Shown here: piece after piece, positions 1 to 9,543 of the stretch | How positions within the stretch are numbered: the first letter of the stretch is position 1 | Layout: every line of letters starts with the position of its first letter | Assembly (NCBI RefSeq): GCF_902500225.1 | Contig: NZ_LR722655.1 | Location: forward strand, 160,827-224,826 | Origin: Buttiauxella massiliensis | Lineage (GTDB): Bacteria > Pseudomonadota > Gammaproteobacteria > Enterobacterales > Enterobacteriaceae | Length of the DNA stretch: 64,000 nucleotides | Direction: 5' to 3' | Translations under genes and position numbers: made by a program | The notes under the pieces: model-generated | The model's database searches: none | Told to the model about the DNA's origin: nothing | What the model saw: the letters and a program-made list of their open reading frames with translations, nothing else

Positions 1-36
1 ATTACCCTCGATTACAAACTCAATTAACGTTCTATA

Positions 37-69
37 AACGCTGCCCCGATGAATTTCGGCGGCAGCGTT
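37..69. other. strong imperfect hairpin upstream of the toxin-antitoxin pair
   Basis: Arms AACGCTGCC (37-45) and GGCAGCGTT (61-69) are perfectly complementary, and the inner CCGA/TCGG extends the stem with one bulged base. The top strand lacks a U-run after the stem; the bottom strand is followed by TTTAT. It may be a terminator for a bottom-strand or off-window gene, or a structured RNA. I see no gene in 1-240. Confidence 0.3.
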
Positions 70-197
70 GCTCCATTTATTTCCATCCTGGAAGATATGC
101 CGCAAAGCTGAAACACCCCTTCGAAGTTCTCTCGCTGTATTCATTGGACCTGCTGTAGCCTGCTGCGCAATAAGCTTTTTCGCGCAAAATTTATTCA

Positions 198-232
198 TTG
201 ACTGCTGTGGTATTAAAGCTACAATCGAGGGG
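198..232 (+). promoter_or_regulatory. sigma70-like promoter and RBS of the toxin-antitoxin operon
   Basis: A -35 TTGACT (198-203) and -10 TACAAT (220-225) are separated by 16 bp. GAGGGG (227-232) lies 8 nt before the toxin ATG at 241. An inverted repeat TGCGC-N13-GCGCA at 164-186 just upstream could be an autoregulatory operator, as is usual for such modules; that part is speculative. Confidence 0.5.
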
Positions 233-240
233 CTTCAGGG

Positions 241-570
241 ATGAACATCATTAAGTATTTCAGGCTGAAAAACGGTAAAGCGCCATTAAATGAATGGCTA
301 AAAACACTAAGAAACCCGTACGCAAAGATGAAAATCGTCAGGCGTATTTACCAATTATCACTCAGCAACCCTGGCGACCATAAGCCTTGCAGGCAAGGCG
401 TGTGGGAAATGCGAATTGATGAAGGGCAGGGTTACAGGCTCTATTACGCCCTGGAAGGAAAAAATACTTACCTGCTTTTGCTCGGTGGTGATAAACGCAA
501 ACAGCAGGCGGATATCGACCAGGCTGTTGCGTGGTGGAAAGAACATCAGGAGTCAGAGAATGAAATTTAG
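241..570 (+). CDS. RelE/ParE-superfamily toxin (HI1419/Gp49-like), type II TA
   Basis: This 109-residue protein resembles the HI1419/phage Gp49-like branch of RelE/ParE toxins, which as a family act as ribosome-dependent mRNA interferases or gyrase poisons. The pattern is a basic N-terminal helical part (residues 1-40) followed by the beta-sheet core with GVWEMRID, a GYRLYY strand and LLLLGGDKRKQQADID. The GDK-(K/R)-(S/Q)-QQ-x-DI segment is characteristic of this subfamily. It is encoded before its partner, the order seen in higBA-like systems, and overlaps it by 11 nt, so the two are probably translationally coupled. The 109-residue length is usual. Its molecular target cannot be told from sequence. 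Confidence 0.85.
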   Translation: MNIIKYFRLKNGKAPLNEWLKTLRNPYAKMKIVRRIYQLSLSNPGDHKPCRQGVWEMRIDEGQGYRLYYALEGKNTYLLLLGGDKRKQQADIDQAVAWWKEHQESENEI

Positions 571-862
571 CGAGTTCGACCAAACTGTTATTGAAATGCT
601 TCAGGAAGACCCTGCTTTTGCAGTTGAATATATGAAAGGCGCTTTTGCGGGTCTGGATGAAGAAAATGGGGAAGTGCTTTTCTTACTGGCCTTACGTTGC
701 CTTGTTGAAGCTCGGGGCGGGGTTAGCAAAATTGCTGCCGAAACCAAACTGAATCGCGAAACACTCTACAGAACGCTTTCAGAACGCGGGAACCCGACCA
801 TTAGCACTACTAAAAAAATCATTAATGCTGCGGGAATCAGTTTTGCGGAGCTGACGAATTAA
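560..862 (+). CDS. antitoxin, HI1420-type addiction module antidote
   Basis: The product is 100 residues with a C-terminal helix-turn-helix: GGVSKIAAETKLNRETLYRTLSE and the following NPTISTTKKIINAAG match the HI1420 'addiction module antidote' family. The ATG at 560 lies inside the end of the toxin gene (11-nt overlap). The longer open frame beginning at 416 lies wholly inside the toxin gene and is rejected as the start. It is expected to bind the toxin and repress the operon through the HTH, by analogy with the family. Confidence 0.85.
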   Translation: MKFSEFDQTVIEMLQEDPAFAVEYMKGAFAGLDEENGEVLFLLALRCLVEARGGVSKIAAETKLNRETLYRTLSERGNPTISTTKKIINAAGISFAELTN

Positions 863-905
863 GTGGTAATGCTCGCCACTTACAACCTGGCGAGCATCAG
901 TTTAT

Positions 906-2087
906 TTAAAACCCAACCGCCATGCTTTGTGGCGAAAGAATATCTTTAAGCCCCTCGCGCACCAGCAATTCAGGGCTGATTTCAGAGATAGATTTAGCAC
1001 CAGTTAGCGTCATCGCCACGCGCATCTCTTTCTCGATTAAGTTCAGTAAGTTGGTGACACCCGCCTGGCCGTGGGTTGCCAGCGCATACAGATAAGCGCG
1101 GCCTAACAGGCAAGTATCGGCTCCGAGCGCAATCATGCGCACCACGTCCAGCCCGCTGCGGATGCCACTATCGGCAAGAATTGCGATATCACCTTTGACA
1201 GCGTCAGCAATGGCGGGCAGGGCGCGACATGATGACAGCACACCGTCGAGCTGGCGGCCCCCGTGGTTTGAAACCACAATCCCATCGGCTCCGAAACGTA
1301 CCGCATCTTTGGCATCTTGCGGATCGAGAATGCCTTTGATGATCATCGGACCATCCCAGAACTCACGAATCCACTCCAGGTCACTCCAGGAAATCGACGG
1401 GTCGAAATTATTCGCCAGCCAGCCAATATAATCTTCAAGCCCGGTCGGTTTACCCAGATAAGTTGAGATATTCCCTAAATCATGGGGGCGACCGTTCAGG
1501 CCCACATCCCACGCCCATTGTGGATGCGTCACGGCCTGCCAGTAACGGCGCAGTGCGGCATGTTGCCCGCTCATGCCGGAATGTGCATCGCGATAACGTG
1601 CGCCAGGGGTCGGCATATCAACGGTAAACACCAGCGTCGAACAGCCAGCGGCTTTGGCGCGCTCCAGCGCATTGCGCATAAAACCACGGTCTTTTAAAAC
1701 ATACAGTTGGAACCACATTGGCCGGTCAATGGCAGGTGCCACTTCTTCAATCGGGCAGACAGAAACGGTAGAAAGCGTAAACGGAATGCCTTTTGCGGCT
1801 GCCGCTTTTGCCGCCTGTACTTCACCACGGCGGGCATACATTCCACATAAACCAACCGGTGCGAGCGCAACCGGCATCGATAGGGTTTCATTAAACAGTT
1901 TGGTCTCAAGGCTCAATGCCGACATATTTTTCAATACGCGCTGCTTTAACGCCACCTGTGCCAGGTCATCAACGTTGCGACGTAGCGTATGTTCGGCATA
2001 AGCCCCACCGTCAATATAATGGAACAGGAATGGCGGCAAAATGCGTTTTGCCGCGGCGCGGTAGTCTGATGCAGCTGAAATAATCAT
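906..2087 (-). CDS. lldD: L-lactate dehydrogenase (FMN, quinone-linked)
   Basis: LldD oxidises L-lactate to pyruvate at the inner membrane and passes electrons to quinone. The protein is 393 residues, close to the 396 of E. coli. It has the FMN-dependent alpha-hydroxy-acid dehydrogenase fold, with the [10 protein letters not shown] active-site signature (His as catalytic base, Arg for substrate carboxylate) and [10 protein letters not shown] binding FMN. Its ATG overlaps the lldR stop by 4 nt (ATGA), so it is the last gene of lldPRD. The codons and reading frame are intact. Confidence 0.97.
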   Translation of the reverse strand: MIISAASDYRAAAKRILPPFLFHYIDGGAYAEHTLRRNVDDLAQVALKQRVLKNMSALSLETKLFNETLSMPVALAPVGLCGMYARRGEVQAAKAAAAKGIPFTLSTVSVCPIEEVAPAIDRPMWFQLYVLKDRGFMRNALERAKAAGCSTLVFTVDMPTPGARYRDAHSGMSGQHAALRRYWQAVTHPQWAWDVGLNGRPHDLGNISTYLGKPTGLEDYIGWLANNFDPSISWSDLEWIREFWDGPMIIKGILDPQDAKDAVRFGADGIVVSNHGGRQLDGVLSSCRALPAIADAVKGDIAILADSGIRSGLDVVRMIALGADTCLLGRAYLYALATHGQAGVTNLLNLIEKEMRVAMTLTGAKSISEISPELLVREGLKDILSPQSMAVGF

Positions 2088-2869
2088 GGATTTTCGTCCC
2101 TTGTTACGTCGGTATCTTCATCGGGCAGGCGGGTGATTCGCGCCTGTCGGGCTTCATCTTCATGCAGGGTTTTAATCGTGGTATGGACAAACCCAAGGTG
2201 TGTTTTTGCGGCAGTGCGCGCACGTTCCGGGTCGCCTGCCAGAATGGCCTGCAACAGTTCGTTATGCTGTTCGGTGAGACCGGCAAAAATTGCCGGTACG
2301 GTGTACATGCGCTGGCGGCTATGCATCACTGATGATTGCAGCAGGTCAAAAAAACCGCGCATCGTCTGGAGCAATACGATGTTGTGAGAGGCTTCGGCAA
2401 TTGCCAGGTGAAAGCGCACGTCGGCCTGGGCTGCAAGATCTGGGTCATCGCTCTCTTTAAATTTCACCGTCGCATCAAAGCAGGCGATGAGCTTCTCTTT
2501 GTCGGCAGGTGTGGCCCGCTGAGCTGCGTACCACGCTGTACTGGCTTCTATCGCATGGCGTGCTTCTAAAATGTCGTAGCGATAGTTGGGGTCATCTTCC
2601 ACCAGCGTTTTCAGTGGCTGTACGATGCGTTGTTCAGACCACGCCTGAACTTCATAGCGCACAAAGGTGCCGCCACCGCGACGGCTAATCAAAATGCCTT
2701 CGCTAATTAGCTTTTGAATCGCCTCGCGAATCGATGAGCGTGAGACACCCATTTCCGCCGCAAGCTGGCGTTCGGCGGGCAATCGCATGCCCGCCTCCAG
2801 ATTACGTTCGCTAATCAGTGCTTTTACGCGCTCGACCAGATGGTCGGCCAGGCGCAAGTGCGTCGTCAT
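2084..2869 (-). CDS. lldR: GntR-family lactate-responsive regulator
   Basis: A 261-residue FadR-subfamily GntR regulator. The N-terminal winged helix (about residues 10-75, with [25 protein letters not shown]) is followed by an all-helical FCD ligand domain. The metal-ligand pattern D-x3-H...H...H is consistent with [14 protein letters not shown] and the later THLGF. LldR represses or activates lldPRD depending on L-lactate. It lies between lldP and lldD, sharing one nt with the lldP stop (TAATG) and four with lldD. Two matching operators flank the predicted lldP promoter region. Confidence 0.95.
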   Translation of the reverse strand: MTTHLRLADHLVERVKALISERNLEAGMRLPAERQLAAEMGVSRSSIREAIQKLISEGILISRRGGGTFVRYEVQAWSEQRIVQPLKTLVEDDPNYRYDILEARHAIEASTAWYAAQRATPADKEKLIACFDATVKFKESDDPDLAAQADVRFHLAIAEASHNIVLLQTMRGFFDLLQSSVMHSRQRMYTVPAIFAGLTEQHNELLQAILAGDPERARTAAKTHLGFVHTTIKTLHEDEARQARITRLPDEDTDVTRDENP

Positions 2870-4524
2870 TAAGGGATCATCCAGGTTAAGACATAGGCCT
2901 GTAGTGTAGTAATTACGCCAACCATGCAGGTGAAAATCAGGCTGTGTTTAACGGTGAAGCGGAACAGATCCGACTCTCTACCCACGAGCCCTACGGCTGC
3001 ACAGGCGATGGCGATAGATTGCGGCGAAATCATCTTCCCGGTTACGCCACCAGTGGTGTTGGCGGCAACCAGCAGCAAGTCCGACACGCCAATTTGCTGT
3101 GCGGTCGTGGCTTGTAACGCGGCGAACAAAGCGTTTGATGAAGTATCTGAGCCCGTCAGGAACACGCCCAGCCAGCCGAGGAATGGCGAGAAGAAAGTAA
3201 ATGCGTGGCCGGTATGCGCCAGCGCCAGAGCGAGCGTTGCCGAAAGGCCGGAGTAGTTGGAGATAAACGCGAATGCCAACACCATGCCGATGGAGTAAAT
3301 CGGCAGCGCCAGCTCCTTGAGCGTTTCACCGAAGGTTTCGATGGCCGCTTTCGGTTTCATGCGCAGATAAACGATAGAGATGAGTGCTGCAACCAGAATC
3401 GCGGTGCCGGTTGCTGAGAACCAGTCAAATTTATACACCGCCGCGTAGGCCATGCTTTCGGCGACAACCGGTGGCATTTTGGCGACCATTTTGTCGAGGA
3501 ATGGCACCGAGACGTTAAATACCCAATCAGCCATGGCACCACCTGGTGCAAACAGCGCTTTAAACGGCGGGATGCTCCAGAGTGTGACGGTTGCTGTCAG
3601 GAAGATAAACGGCATCCAGGCGCGAACTACCTGGCCTGCGGTGTAGTTTTTGCGAGCCAGAGTCTGGTCGGTAACCGATGCGCCAATATCGCCAAAACGG
3701 AAGATGCGAACCGGCTTCCAGACGCGCAAGAAAGCGGTCAAGCAAACCAGTGAAACCAGCGAAGAGATAATGTCAGGAAGCTCTGGCCCTAAGAAGTTTG
3801 AGCTGAGGAATTGCGCTATGGCGAATGAACCACCCGCCACAATTACCGCGGGCCACGTCTCCTTAATACCGCGCCAGCCGTCCATAATCGCCATAATCCA
3901 GAACAGCACAATCATGGTCAGGAACGGCAACTGGCGGCCCACCATTTGGCCGATCTCAAAGCTATCGAGCCCGGTAACCTGGCCGGCGACAATAATTGGA
4001 ATCCCCATCGCACCAAACGCTACTGGTGCGGTGTTCACTATCAGGCAAAGACCAGCGGCGTACAGCGGGTTAAAGCCGAGGCCAACCAGTAATGCGGCGG
4101 TAATCGCCACTGGCGCACCGAAACCCGCAGCTCCTTCAAGAAACGCGCCGAAGGAAAAACCGACGATCAGCATTTGCAGGCGCTGGTCAGGCGTAATGGA
4201 AAGAATCGACGAACGGATAATGTCGAACTGCCCGGTTTTTACCGAGATTTTATAGACGAAAACGGCGGCGATAATAATCCAGGCAATCGGCCAGAGTCCG
4301 TAGAAGAAGCCGTACACAACTGACGACAATGCGCGGTCAACCGGCATACGGTAGAAAAGTAACGCCACTAATAGCGCCAGGACCACGGTAATGGTGGCGG
4401 CGGTGTAGCCCTTCATACGCAGTTTAATCAGTGCGAAGAAGAAGAAAATAATCGGAATAGCGGCGATGAGGCTTGATAGCCATATGTTACCTGCGGGGTC
4501 ATAGACTTGTTGCCAGGCTTGCAT
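2869..4524 (-). CDS. lldP: L-lactate permease
   Basis: A proton-coupled L-lactate (also D-lactate/glycolate) permease of the inner membrane with about 12-14 hydrophobic segments. Starting at the ATG at 4524 ([15 protein letters not shown]) gives 551 residues, the length I recall for E. coli LldP. A GGAGAG Shine-Dalgarno stands just upstream in the bottom strand. The open frame runs 38 codons further up, but that extension would cross into the promoter region and is not family-like. Conserved stretches such as [12 protein letters not shown] and [14 protein letters not shown] are present. It is first in the operon. Confidence 0.96.
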   Translation of the reverse strand: MQAWQQVYDPAGNIWLSSLIAAIPIIFFFFALIKLRMKGYTAATITVVLALLVALLFYRMPVDRALSSVVYGFFYGLWPIAWIIIAAVFVYKISVKTGQFDIIRSSILSITPDQRLQMLIVGFSFGAFLEGAAGFGAPVAITAALLVGLGFNPLYAAGLCLIVNTAPVAFGAMGIPIIVAGQVTGLDSFEIGQMVGRQLPFLTMIVLFWIMAIMDGWRGIKETWPAVIVAGGSFAIAQFLSSNFLGPELPDIISSLVSLVCLTAFLRVWKPVRIFRFGDIGASVTDQTLARKNYTAGQVVRAWMPFIFLTATVTLWSIPPFKALFAPGGAMADWVFNVSVPFLDKMVAKMPPVVAESMAYAAVYKFDWFSATGTAILVAALISIVYLRMKPKAAIETFGETLKELALPIYSIGMVLAFAFISNYSGLSATLALALAHTGHAFTFFSPFLGWLGVFLTGSDTSSNALFAALQATTAQQIGVSDLLLVAANTTGGVTGKMISPQSIAIACAAVGLVGRESDLFRFTVKHSLIFTCMVGVITTLQAYVLTWMIP

Positions 4525-4567
4525 GCAGGACTCTCCAGAACGTGATGTGCTTATTATTTTTCGCTTA

Positions 4568-4582
4568 ATTGGTAGGACCAAT
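4568..4582 (-). promoter_or_regulatory. proximal LldR-type operator
   Basis: The perfect inverted repeat ATTGGT-AGG-ACCAAT lies 43 bp upstream of the lldP ATG. GntR/FadR-type regulators bind such TNGT-N3-ACNA palindromes. An identical copy lies 126 bp further upstream, centre to centre, matching the two-operator arrangement around the E. coli lld promoter. By that analogy transcription should start near 4604. Confidence 0.8.
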
Positions 4583-4693
4583 ATTGCGATGTAGGGTAGA
4601 CAATGAGTAAAGGTTAATCTTTTGTTAACCAATGGCAATGTTAATGTTGCTCTTTTTTGTCGTTATGCACAAAGAGGTCACATTTTTGGCAGG

Positions 4694-4708
4694 ATTGGTA
4701 GGACCAAT
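4694..4708 (-). promoter_or_regulatory. distal LldR-type operator
   Basis: A second copy of ATTGGT-AGG-ACCAAT, identical over 15 bp to the proximal site and 126 bp from it (12 helical turns). The same face of the helix would allow DNA looping by a tetrameric or paired LldR, the model proposed for E. coli. Confidence 0.8.
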
Positions 4709-4732
4709 ATTTGAGGGGCTGGAGAATACGAT

Positions 4733-4760
4733 TTCCCCCTCTCCAGAAAGAGAGGGGGAA
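4733..4760 (-). terminator. hairpin after the PepSY gene
   Basis: Arms TTCCCCCTCTC and GAGAGGGGGAA enclose a 6-nt loop, 5 nt beyond the stop of the bottom-strand PepSY gene. There is no long U-run, but the stem is strong. It isolates that gene from the lld promoter. Confidence 0.65.
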
Positions 4761-4765
4761 GGGAA

Positions 4766-6145
4766 TTACGAAGTCTGCAATTTCAACGAGTTTTTGCGCC
4801 AGCGGCCAATATCAGCAACGATAAACAGCAACAGGCTGGCACCCATTACCGGTAGGCTGTAACCAAAGAGCAGCGCGACACTCACCACTCCTGCACGCCA
4901 CGCACCTGGCAGTGCAAGCCACGCTTCACTTAGCGTTTGTACGGGGTTGCTCGCAGAAGTCGCTGGGCGTTTTAACCACCACATCCGGTAACCGAGAATC
5001 ACCATCGCGCACAGACCAATGCCAAATGCTGCCAGCAATAGCTGGTTTGCCAGCCCGAAAAGCACACCCATATGAGCATCAATTCCCCAGCGCGTCAGTT
5101 TGGCAACCAGCGGGAAATCAGCAAACCAGGTGCGGTCAATCACCTTAAAACTGGTTGGGTCGACCGCTGCGGTATCAACATGCGTCGGCCAGGCGCGGTC
5201 AATTTCGGTCACGGTCCAGGCTTTATCTGCCGAACGGGCTGGGCGAATTTCGATTTTACTCGATTCAATTCCAGCGCCACGAGCGGCTGCAAGTACCTGA
5301 TCCCAGACACTGTCGTCTGTTTGCGGCATTACCATTCCCGGCATCATGGCATGATGTTCGGCGTGGGGATCGTGGTGCTGATGCCCGGTTTTTGGTGCCA
5401 GCGAGGTATTTACCTGCGGCGTCATCCAACCGAGCGTGCTGCGCATTTTGTCGATATTGCCGCCTGCCCACTGCGACCATGTCAGCCCGGTGGCAGAGAA
5501 AAACAGCAGGCCGAGCAGCAACGCAGCACCCAGCGTAATGTGCCAGTGGCGCGCTTTTCTTTGCGGGGTTTGCCGTACTTTTAACTTTCTTTTTGGCCGT
5601 GAGGTCAGCCACAACACCACGCCGCCAAGTGCTGCAACCCATAGCCAGGACGCAGCAAGCTCACTGTAAATTCTGCCGGTATCACCCAGCAGCAATGCGC
5701 GATGGAATTGATCAATCCAGGTACGCAGTGGCAGCACACCGCTGGTGCCATACACCGTCATATCGCCCTGAATGGCAAGTGTTGCAGGCGAGACAAAGAT
5801 GGCACGAGATTCAGACTCACCAAGCGTTGGGTCAACAAACTGCACGCGGGTGGTGTCGCCTGGATAAGGGGCAGGCCGTACGGCTGAGATGCTGGCATCG
5901 TTGCCAATATATTGGCGTGCAGCGCCTATTTGCTGCGAAAGCGACTGGTTTTGGCCGGTATCTGGCGTGCGCAAGGCTTCATGATAAAGCGCATTCTCAA
6001 TTTGTGGCGTCAACACATATAGGGTGCCAGTAAGTGCTGCGATAAAAATAAACGGACCAACAAACAAGCCAATATAGAAATGCAGGCGACGCAAAAGCGT
6101 CAGCAGCGCGCCACGGCGGGCGAGCTGAGATTGATTCACAGACAT
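4766..6145 (-). CDS. PepSY-domain membrane protein (PiuB-like)
   Basis: This 459-residue inner-membrane protein belongs to the PepSY-associated TM family (PiuB/iron-uptake-factor-like). It has a first TM at LHFYIGLFVGPFIFIAALTG and further TMs near residues 165-185, 205-225, 360-385 and 415-445. Two PepSY-like segments face outward: residues 60-110, and 285-330 with the DRAWPTHVDTAAVDP strand. A His/Met-rich insertion (residues about 255-275, TGHQHHDPHAEHHAMMPG) suggests metal contact. Family members sit with siderophore, haem or copper uptake genes and some are flavin reductases; the substrate is unknown here. It is downstream of, and co-directional with, the DUF2946 gene (41-nt gap). RBS GGAGATAACC precedes the ATG. 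Confidence 0.8.
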   Translation of the reverse strand: MSVNQSQLARRGALLTLLRRLHFYIGLFVGPFIFIAALTGTLYVLTPQIENALYHEALRTPDTGQNQSLSQQIGAARQYIGNDASISAVRPAPYPGDTTRVQFVDPTLGESESRAIFVSPATLAIQGDMTVYGTSGVLPLRTWIDQFHRALLLGDTGRIYSELAASWLWVAALGGVVLWLTSRPKRKLKVRQTPQRKARHWHITLGAALLLGLLFFSATGLTWSQWAGGNIDKMRSTLGWMTPQVNTSLAPKTGHQHHDPHAEHHAMMPGMVMPQTDDSVWDQVLAAARGAGIESSKIEIRPARSADKAWTVTEIDRAWPTHVDTAAVDPTSFKVIDRTWFADFPLVAKLTRWGIDAHMGVLFGLANQLLLAAFGIGLCAMVILGYRMWWLKRPATSASNPVQTLSEAWLALPGAWRAGVVSVALLFGYSLPVMGASLLLFIVADIGRWRKNSLKLQTS

Positions 6146-6186
6146 GGTTATCTCCAGTAAAACTGTGACGTTAAATGATGTTTGTA

Positions 6187-6612
6187 TTAACGAGACAGTG
6201 CGACAGGAGGCGCGCGTGGCAGCGCTTCGGCATCGTCATGCTGGGGCAGAAGCGCTGCGATAACCGGAGGAGGTGGCGCACGCGAAATACGCCATGCCAA
6301 CCAGACAAAGGGAATAAATAGCCAGACGATAAGTGGGATATGCAGCAGAAGTTGGCAGTACCCGCAGGCGATATCATCCATTAAGGAAGCGCCCGCGCCC
6401 GGCATCAAATGGGATGTGGTAGGCATTTCCATATTGCCCATCTCCATCATCATGCCGCCTGAATGGCTCATCACATGATGGTCACCATTCGCCGCCGCAC
6501 GCCTCTGTTCCAGTGATTTTGAAATCACCGGGGCGATAAAAAGCATCGCCATCGCCAGTAAAGCGAGAGCAAAAGGCCATTTATGACGTGAAAGGGAGAA
6601 GAGTGACGGCAA
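6187..6612 (-). CDS. DUF2946 family protein
   Basis: A 141-residue protein with an N-terminal hydrophobic anchor (residues 14-30), a His/Met-rich middle (GDHHVMSHSGGMMMEMGNMEM), the CGYCQLL motif typical of DUF2946, a second TM (LLLHIPLIVWLFIPFVWLAW) and a Pro-rich tail. The first possible start is TTG at 6612 with a weak RBS; a start at a downstream ATG would remove the positively charged N-terminus, so the start is uncertain. Its function is unknown. The paired Cys and the Met/His cluster resemble soft-metal ligands, and it forms a two-gene unit with the PepSY protein. Confidence 0.75.
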   Translation of the reverse strand: MPSLFSLSRHKWPFALALLAMAMLFIAPVISKSLEQRRAAANGDHHVMSHSGGMMMEMGNMEMPTTSHLMPGAGASLMDDIACGYCQLLLHIPLIVWLFIPFVWLAWRISRAPPPPVIAALLPQHDDAEALPRAPPVALSR

Positions 6613-6691
6613 CCGGGCTATCTACCAAATACAGCAAGTGTTGCGCGATTGTATATGAAATGTGATGGTGGAAGGGAGGCTATAACCAGAA

Positions 6692-6720
6692 AAACCCTCC
6701 CTTTTTTACAGAGAGGGTTT
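6692..6720 (-). terminator. rho-independent terminator of the alcohol dehydrogenase gene
   Basis: On the bottom strand AAACCCTC and GAGGGTTT form a stem followed directly by a T-run (GGGTTTTTC), 7 nt past the stop codon. Confidence 0.75.
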
Positions 6721-6726
6721 GTGCAA

Positions 6727-7782
6727 TCAGGCTTTCAGCGTCGCCATATCAATCACGAAACGGTACTTCACATCACTTTTCAGCATCCGCTCATAGGCTG
6801 CGTTGATATCCGGCATGTTGATCATCTCAATATCTGAAACAATCCCGTGTTCACCGCAGAAATCCAGCATTTCCTGGGTTTCTTTGATGCCGCCAATACA
6901 GGAGCCGGCAACTGAGCGGCGGCCCAGAATCATCGGCAAGGTGCTGACGGGTGGCTCAATGTTGCCCAGCAAACCGACATACACCAGCGTGCCATCCAGC
7001 GTCAGAGTTGGCATATACGGGTTGATATCGTGGTCATAAGGTACGGTGTCGATAATCAGGTCGAACTGATTTCTAACCGATGCCATCTGCTCATCATCGG
7101 TGGAAAGTACAATGTGATGCGCCCCCAGACGGCGTGCGTCTTCCTCTTTGCTCGCCGAACGGGTGAACAGAGTGACTTCCGCCCCCATCGCGTTTGCCAG
7201 TTTCAGTGCCATATGGCCTAAGCCACCCAGCCCGATAACCGCCACATTGCTACCTTCGCCTACATTCCAGTGGCGCAGTGGCGACCACGTGGTAATACCC
7301 GCGCACAGCAATGGGGCTGCACCTTTGAGATCCATACCCTCAGGCATTTTCAGCACAAAATCTTCTGAGGCGACAATCGCCTGCGAGTAACCACCGTAGG
7401 TTGGCATATGATCATGGCGATCAACGCCGTTGTAGGTCTGCACGTTGCCCTTTTCACAGTACTGCTCAAGGCCCTCTTTACACGGATGACAGATACGACA
7501 CGAGTCCACCATACAGCCGATACCTGCGTAATCACCTGGCTTGAATTTTGTCACGTCACTGCCAACGGAGGCCACGCGCCCAACGACTTCATGGCCGGGC
7601 ACCACAGGATATTGACTAAAACCCCAGTCATTACGCGCCTGGTGTAGGTCTGAGTGGCAAACGCCGCAGTACATCACTTCGATCACCACGTCATCAGGAC
7701 GCGGTGCGCGTCGCATAAATTCGAATGGAGCAAGTGGAACATCTGCGGACTGTGCCGCATAACCGAGCACTTTCATCGTCAT
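6727..7782 (-). CDS. zinc-dependent NAD(P)-alcohol/aldehyde reductase (YahK/CAD-like)
   Basis: A 351-residue medium-chain dehydrogenase of the cinnamyl-alcohol-dehydrogenase class, reducing aldehydes to alcohols with NADPH in related YahK and Ahr. Catalytic zinc ligands appear in YCGVCHSDLH, PGHEVVG and the later LLCAGITTWSP. The structural zinc loop is DSCRICHPCKEGLEQYC. The Rossmann glycine motif is GLGGLG. C-terminal blocks (GGIKETQEMLDFC, AYERMLKSDVKYRFVID) are close to YahK. ATG at 7782 follows GGAGAACAACC. It stands alone between its terminator and an ERIC. YahK is the closest E. coli relative I recall, but it is not in the yah cluster here and could be a paralogue. Confidence 0.9.
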   Translation of the reverse strand: MTMKVLGYAAQSADVPLAPFEFMRRAPRPDDVVIEVMYCGVCHSDLHQARNDWGFSQYPVVPGHEVVGRVASVGSDVTKFKPGDYAGIGCMVDSCRICHPCKEGLEQYCEKGNVQTYNGVDRHDHMPTYGGYSQAIVASEDFVLKMPEGMDLKGAAPLLCAGITTWSPLRHWNVGEGSNVAVIGLGGLGHMALKLANAMGAEVTLFTRSASKEEDARRLGAHHIVLSTDDEQMASVRNQFDLIIDTVPYDHDINPYMPTLTLDGTLVYVGLLGNIEPPVSTLPMILGRRSVAGSCIGGIKETQEMLDFCGEHGIVSDIEMINMPDINAAYERMLKSDVKYRFVIDMATLKA

Positions 7783-7805
7783 GGTTGTTCTCCGGGTTGA
7801 GAGGC

Positions 7806-7927
7806 TATACCCAAAATAATTGAAGTTGCTTCAAGGCTGCAAACTCGAGAATCCCCGGGAGCTTACTCAAATAAGTGACTGGGGTTAGTGCAGACACCGC
7901 CGAAGCAACTTCAAGAATGAAGGGTAT
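7806..7927. repeat. ERIC element (complete)
   Basis: A 122-bp imperfect palindrome with ERIC termini (TATACCCAAAATAATT at one end, its complement AAGGGTAT at the other). The core contains AATCCCCGGGAGCTTAC and AAGTGACTGGGG, the two segments used as the ERIC1R and ERIC2 primer sites. It lies between the dehydrogenase and the cupin and covers the cupin stop codon. Confidence 0.9.
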
Positions 7928-8333
7928 CTTTTTTGTATTGATCGTCGCTGACTTGTTCCAGCCACTCGACAGGGGTGCCATTGAGTGACTCAGCAATGGC
8001 TATATGCGTCATAGCGTTGTCTGGCGTCGCGCCATGCCAATGCTTCACCCCTTCAGGGATCCAGACGATATCACCTTGATTCATTTGGCGGATTTCACCA
8101 CCCCATTCCTGCAACCAGCCGTGCCCATGGGTGACAATCAGAGTTTGTCCAAGTGGATGTGTATGCCAGGCGGTACGTGCACCAGGTTCAAAGGTGACGG
8201 TAGCGCCACCGGTACGAGCAGGGGGCGTGGTCTGGAAAGGTGCATCAATACGGACTCTACCTGTGAAGTAACTTTCCGGACCCGTTTGAGAAGGCTGTGA
8301 TCCAGCCTGGATGATTTTCAGCTTTTCTTCCAT
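7911..8333 (-). CDS. small cupin-domain protein (hydroxynitrile-lyase-like family)
   Basis: A 140-residue single-domain cupin. Motif 1 is HTHPLGQTLIVTHGHGWLQ and motif 2 is PEGVKHWHGA, giving the usual His metal ligands. It resembles the family annotated '(R)-mandelonitrile lyase/cupin', whose actual role in enterobacteria is unknown. The start at 8333 (MEEKLKIIQ) is chosen because GAGG lies 5 nt upstream; a GTG 16 codons earlier follows an in-frame stop directly and has no RBS. The last codons (DTLHS and stop) lie inside the ERIC element, so the C-terminus has been rewritten by it. A divergent LysR gene is a likely regulator. Confidence 0.85.
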   Translation of the reverse strand: MEEKLKIIQAGSQPSQTGPESYFTGRVRIDAPFQTTPPARTGGATVTFEPGARTAWHTHPLGQTLIVTHGHGWLQEWGGEIRQMNQGDIVWIPEGVKHWHGATPDNAMTHIAIAESLNGTPVEWLEQVSDDQYKKDTLHS

Positions 8334-8523
8334 TTTTTCCTCTACTTCGGCATTCAATGCCGGGGTTAACAGAGATAACACCAGTCAGAAGTATAGGTAA
8401 CTGAGCGCGACTGGCAGATAAGTTGGTCGTGGTTTGAGTGCCCACGCTTCGTTGCGAGGAGCGAAAAAGCTATGTTAGCGCCTGTGATTCCTGCTGATTA
8501 GCCCGGTAAATACGCAAGGAGCT

Positions 8524-8553
8524 ATGAGTTGAATTCATGAATCCGCGTATACT
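8524..8553 (+). promoter_or_regulatory. putative LysR-gene promoter with LTTR-type palindrome
   Basis: TATACT (8548-8553) is a near-consensus -10. The inverted repeat ATGA-N7-TCAT (8524-8538), containing T-N11-A, covers the expected -35 region. This is the usual position for LysR autoregulation. No binding evidence exists beyond the pattern. Confidence 0.4.
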
Positions 8554-8558
8554 GATAA

Positions 8559-9482
<924 letters not shown>

Positions 9483-9543
9483 TCGATATTTATCAGAAGT
9501 CGTATTGGCCTATTTCCAGTAGGCCATCAGGCAGAAAATAAAT

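Noticed and set aside
416..559. Longer antitoxin start inside the toxin gene
   Set aside because: It overlaps the toxin reading frame over 150 nt and gives an N-terminus unlike the HI1420 family; the ATG at 560 fits better.
4525..4638. 38-codon N-terminal extension of lldP
   Set aside because: It crosses the proximal operator, has no RBS, and the 551-residue form from 4524 matches the family length.
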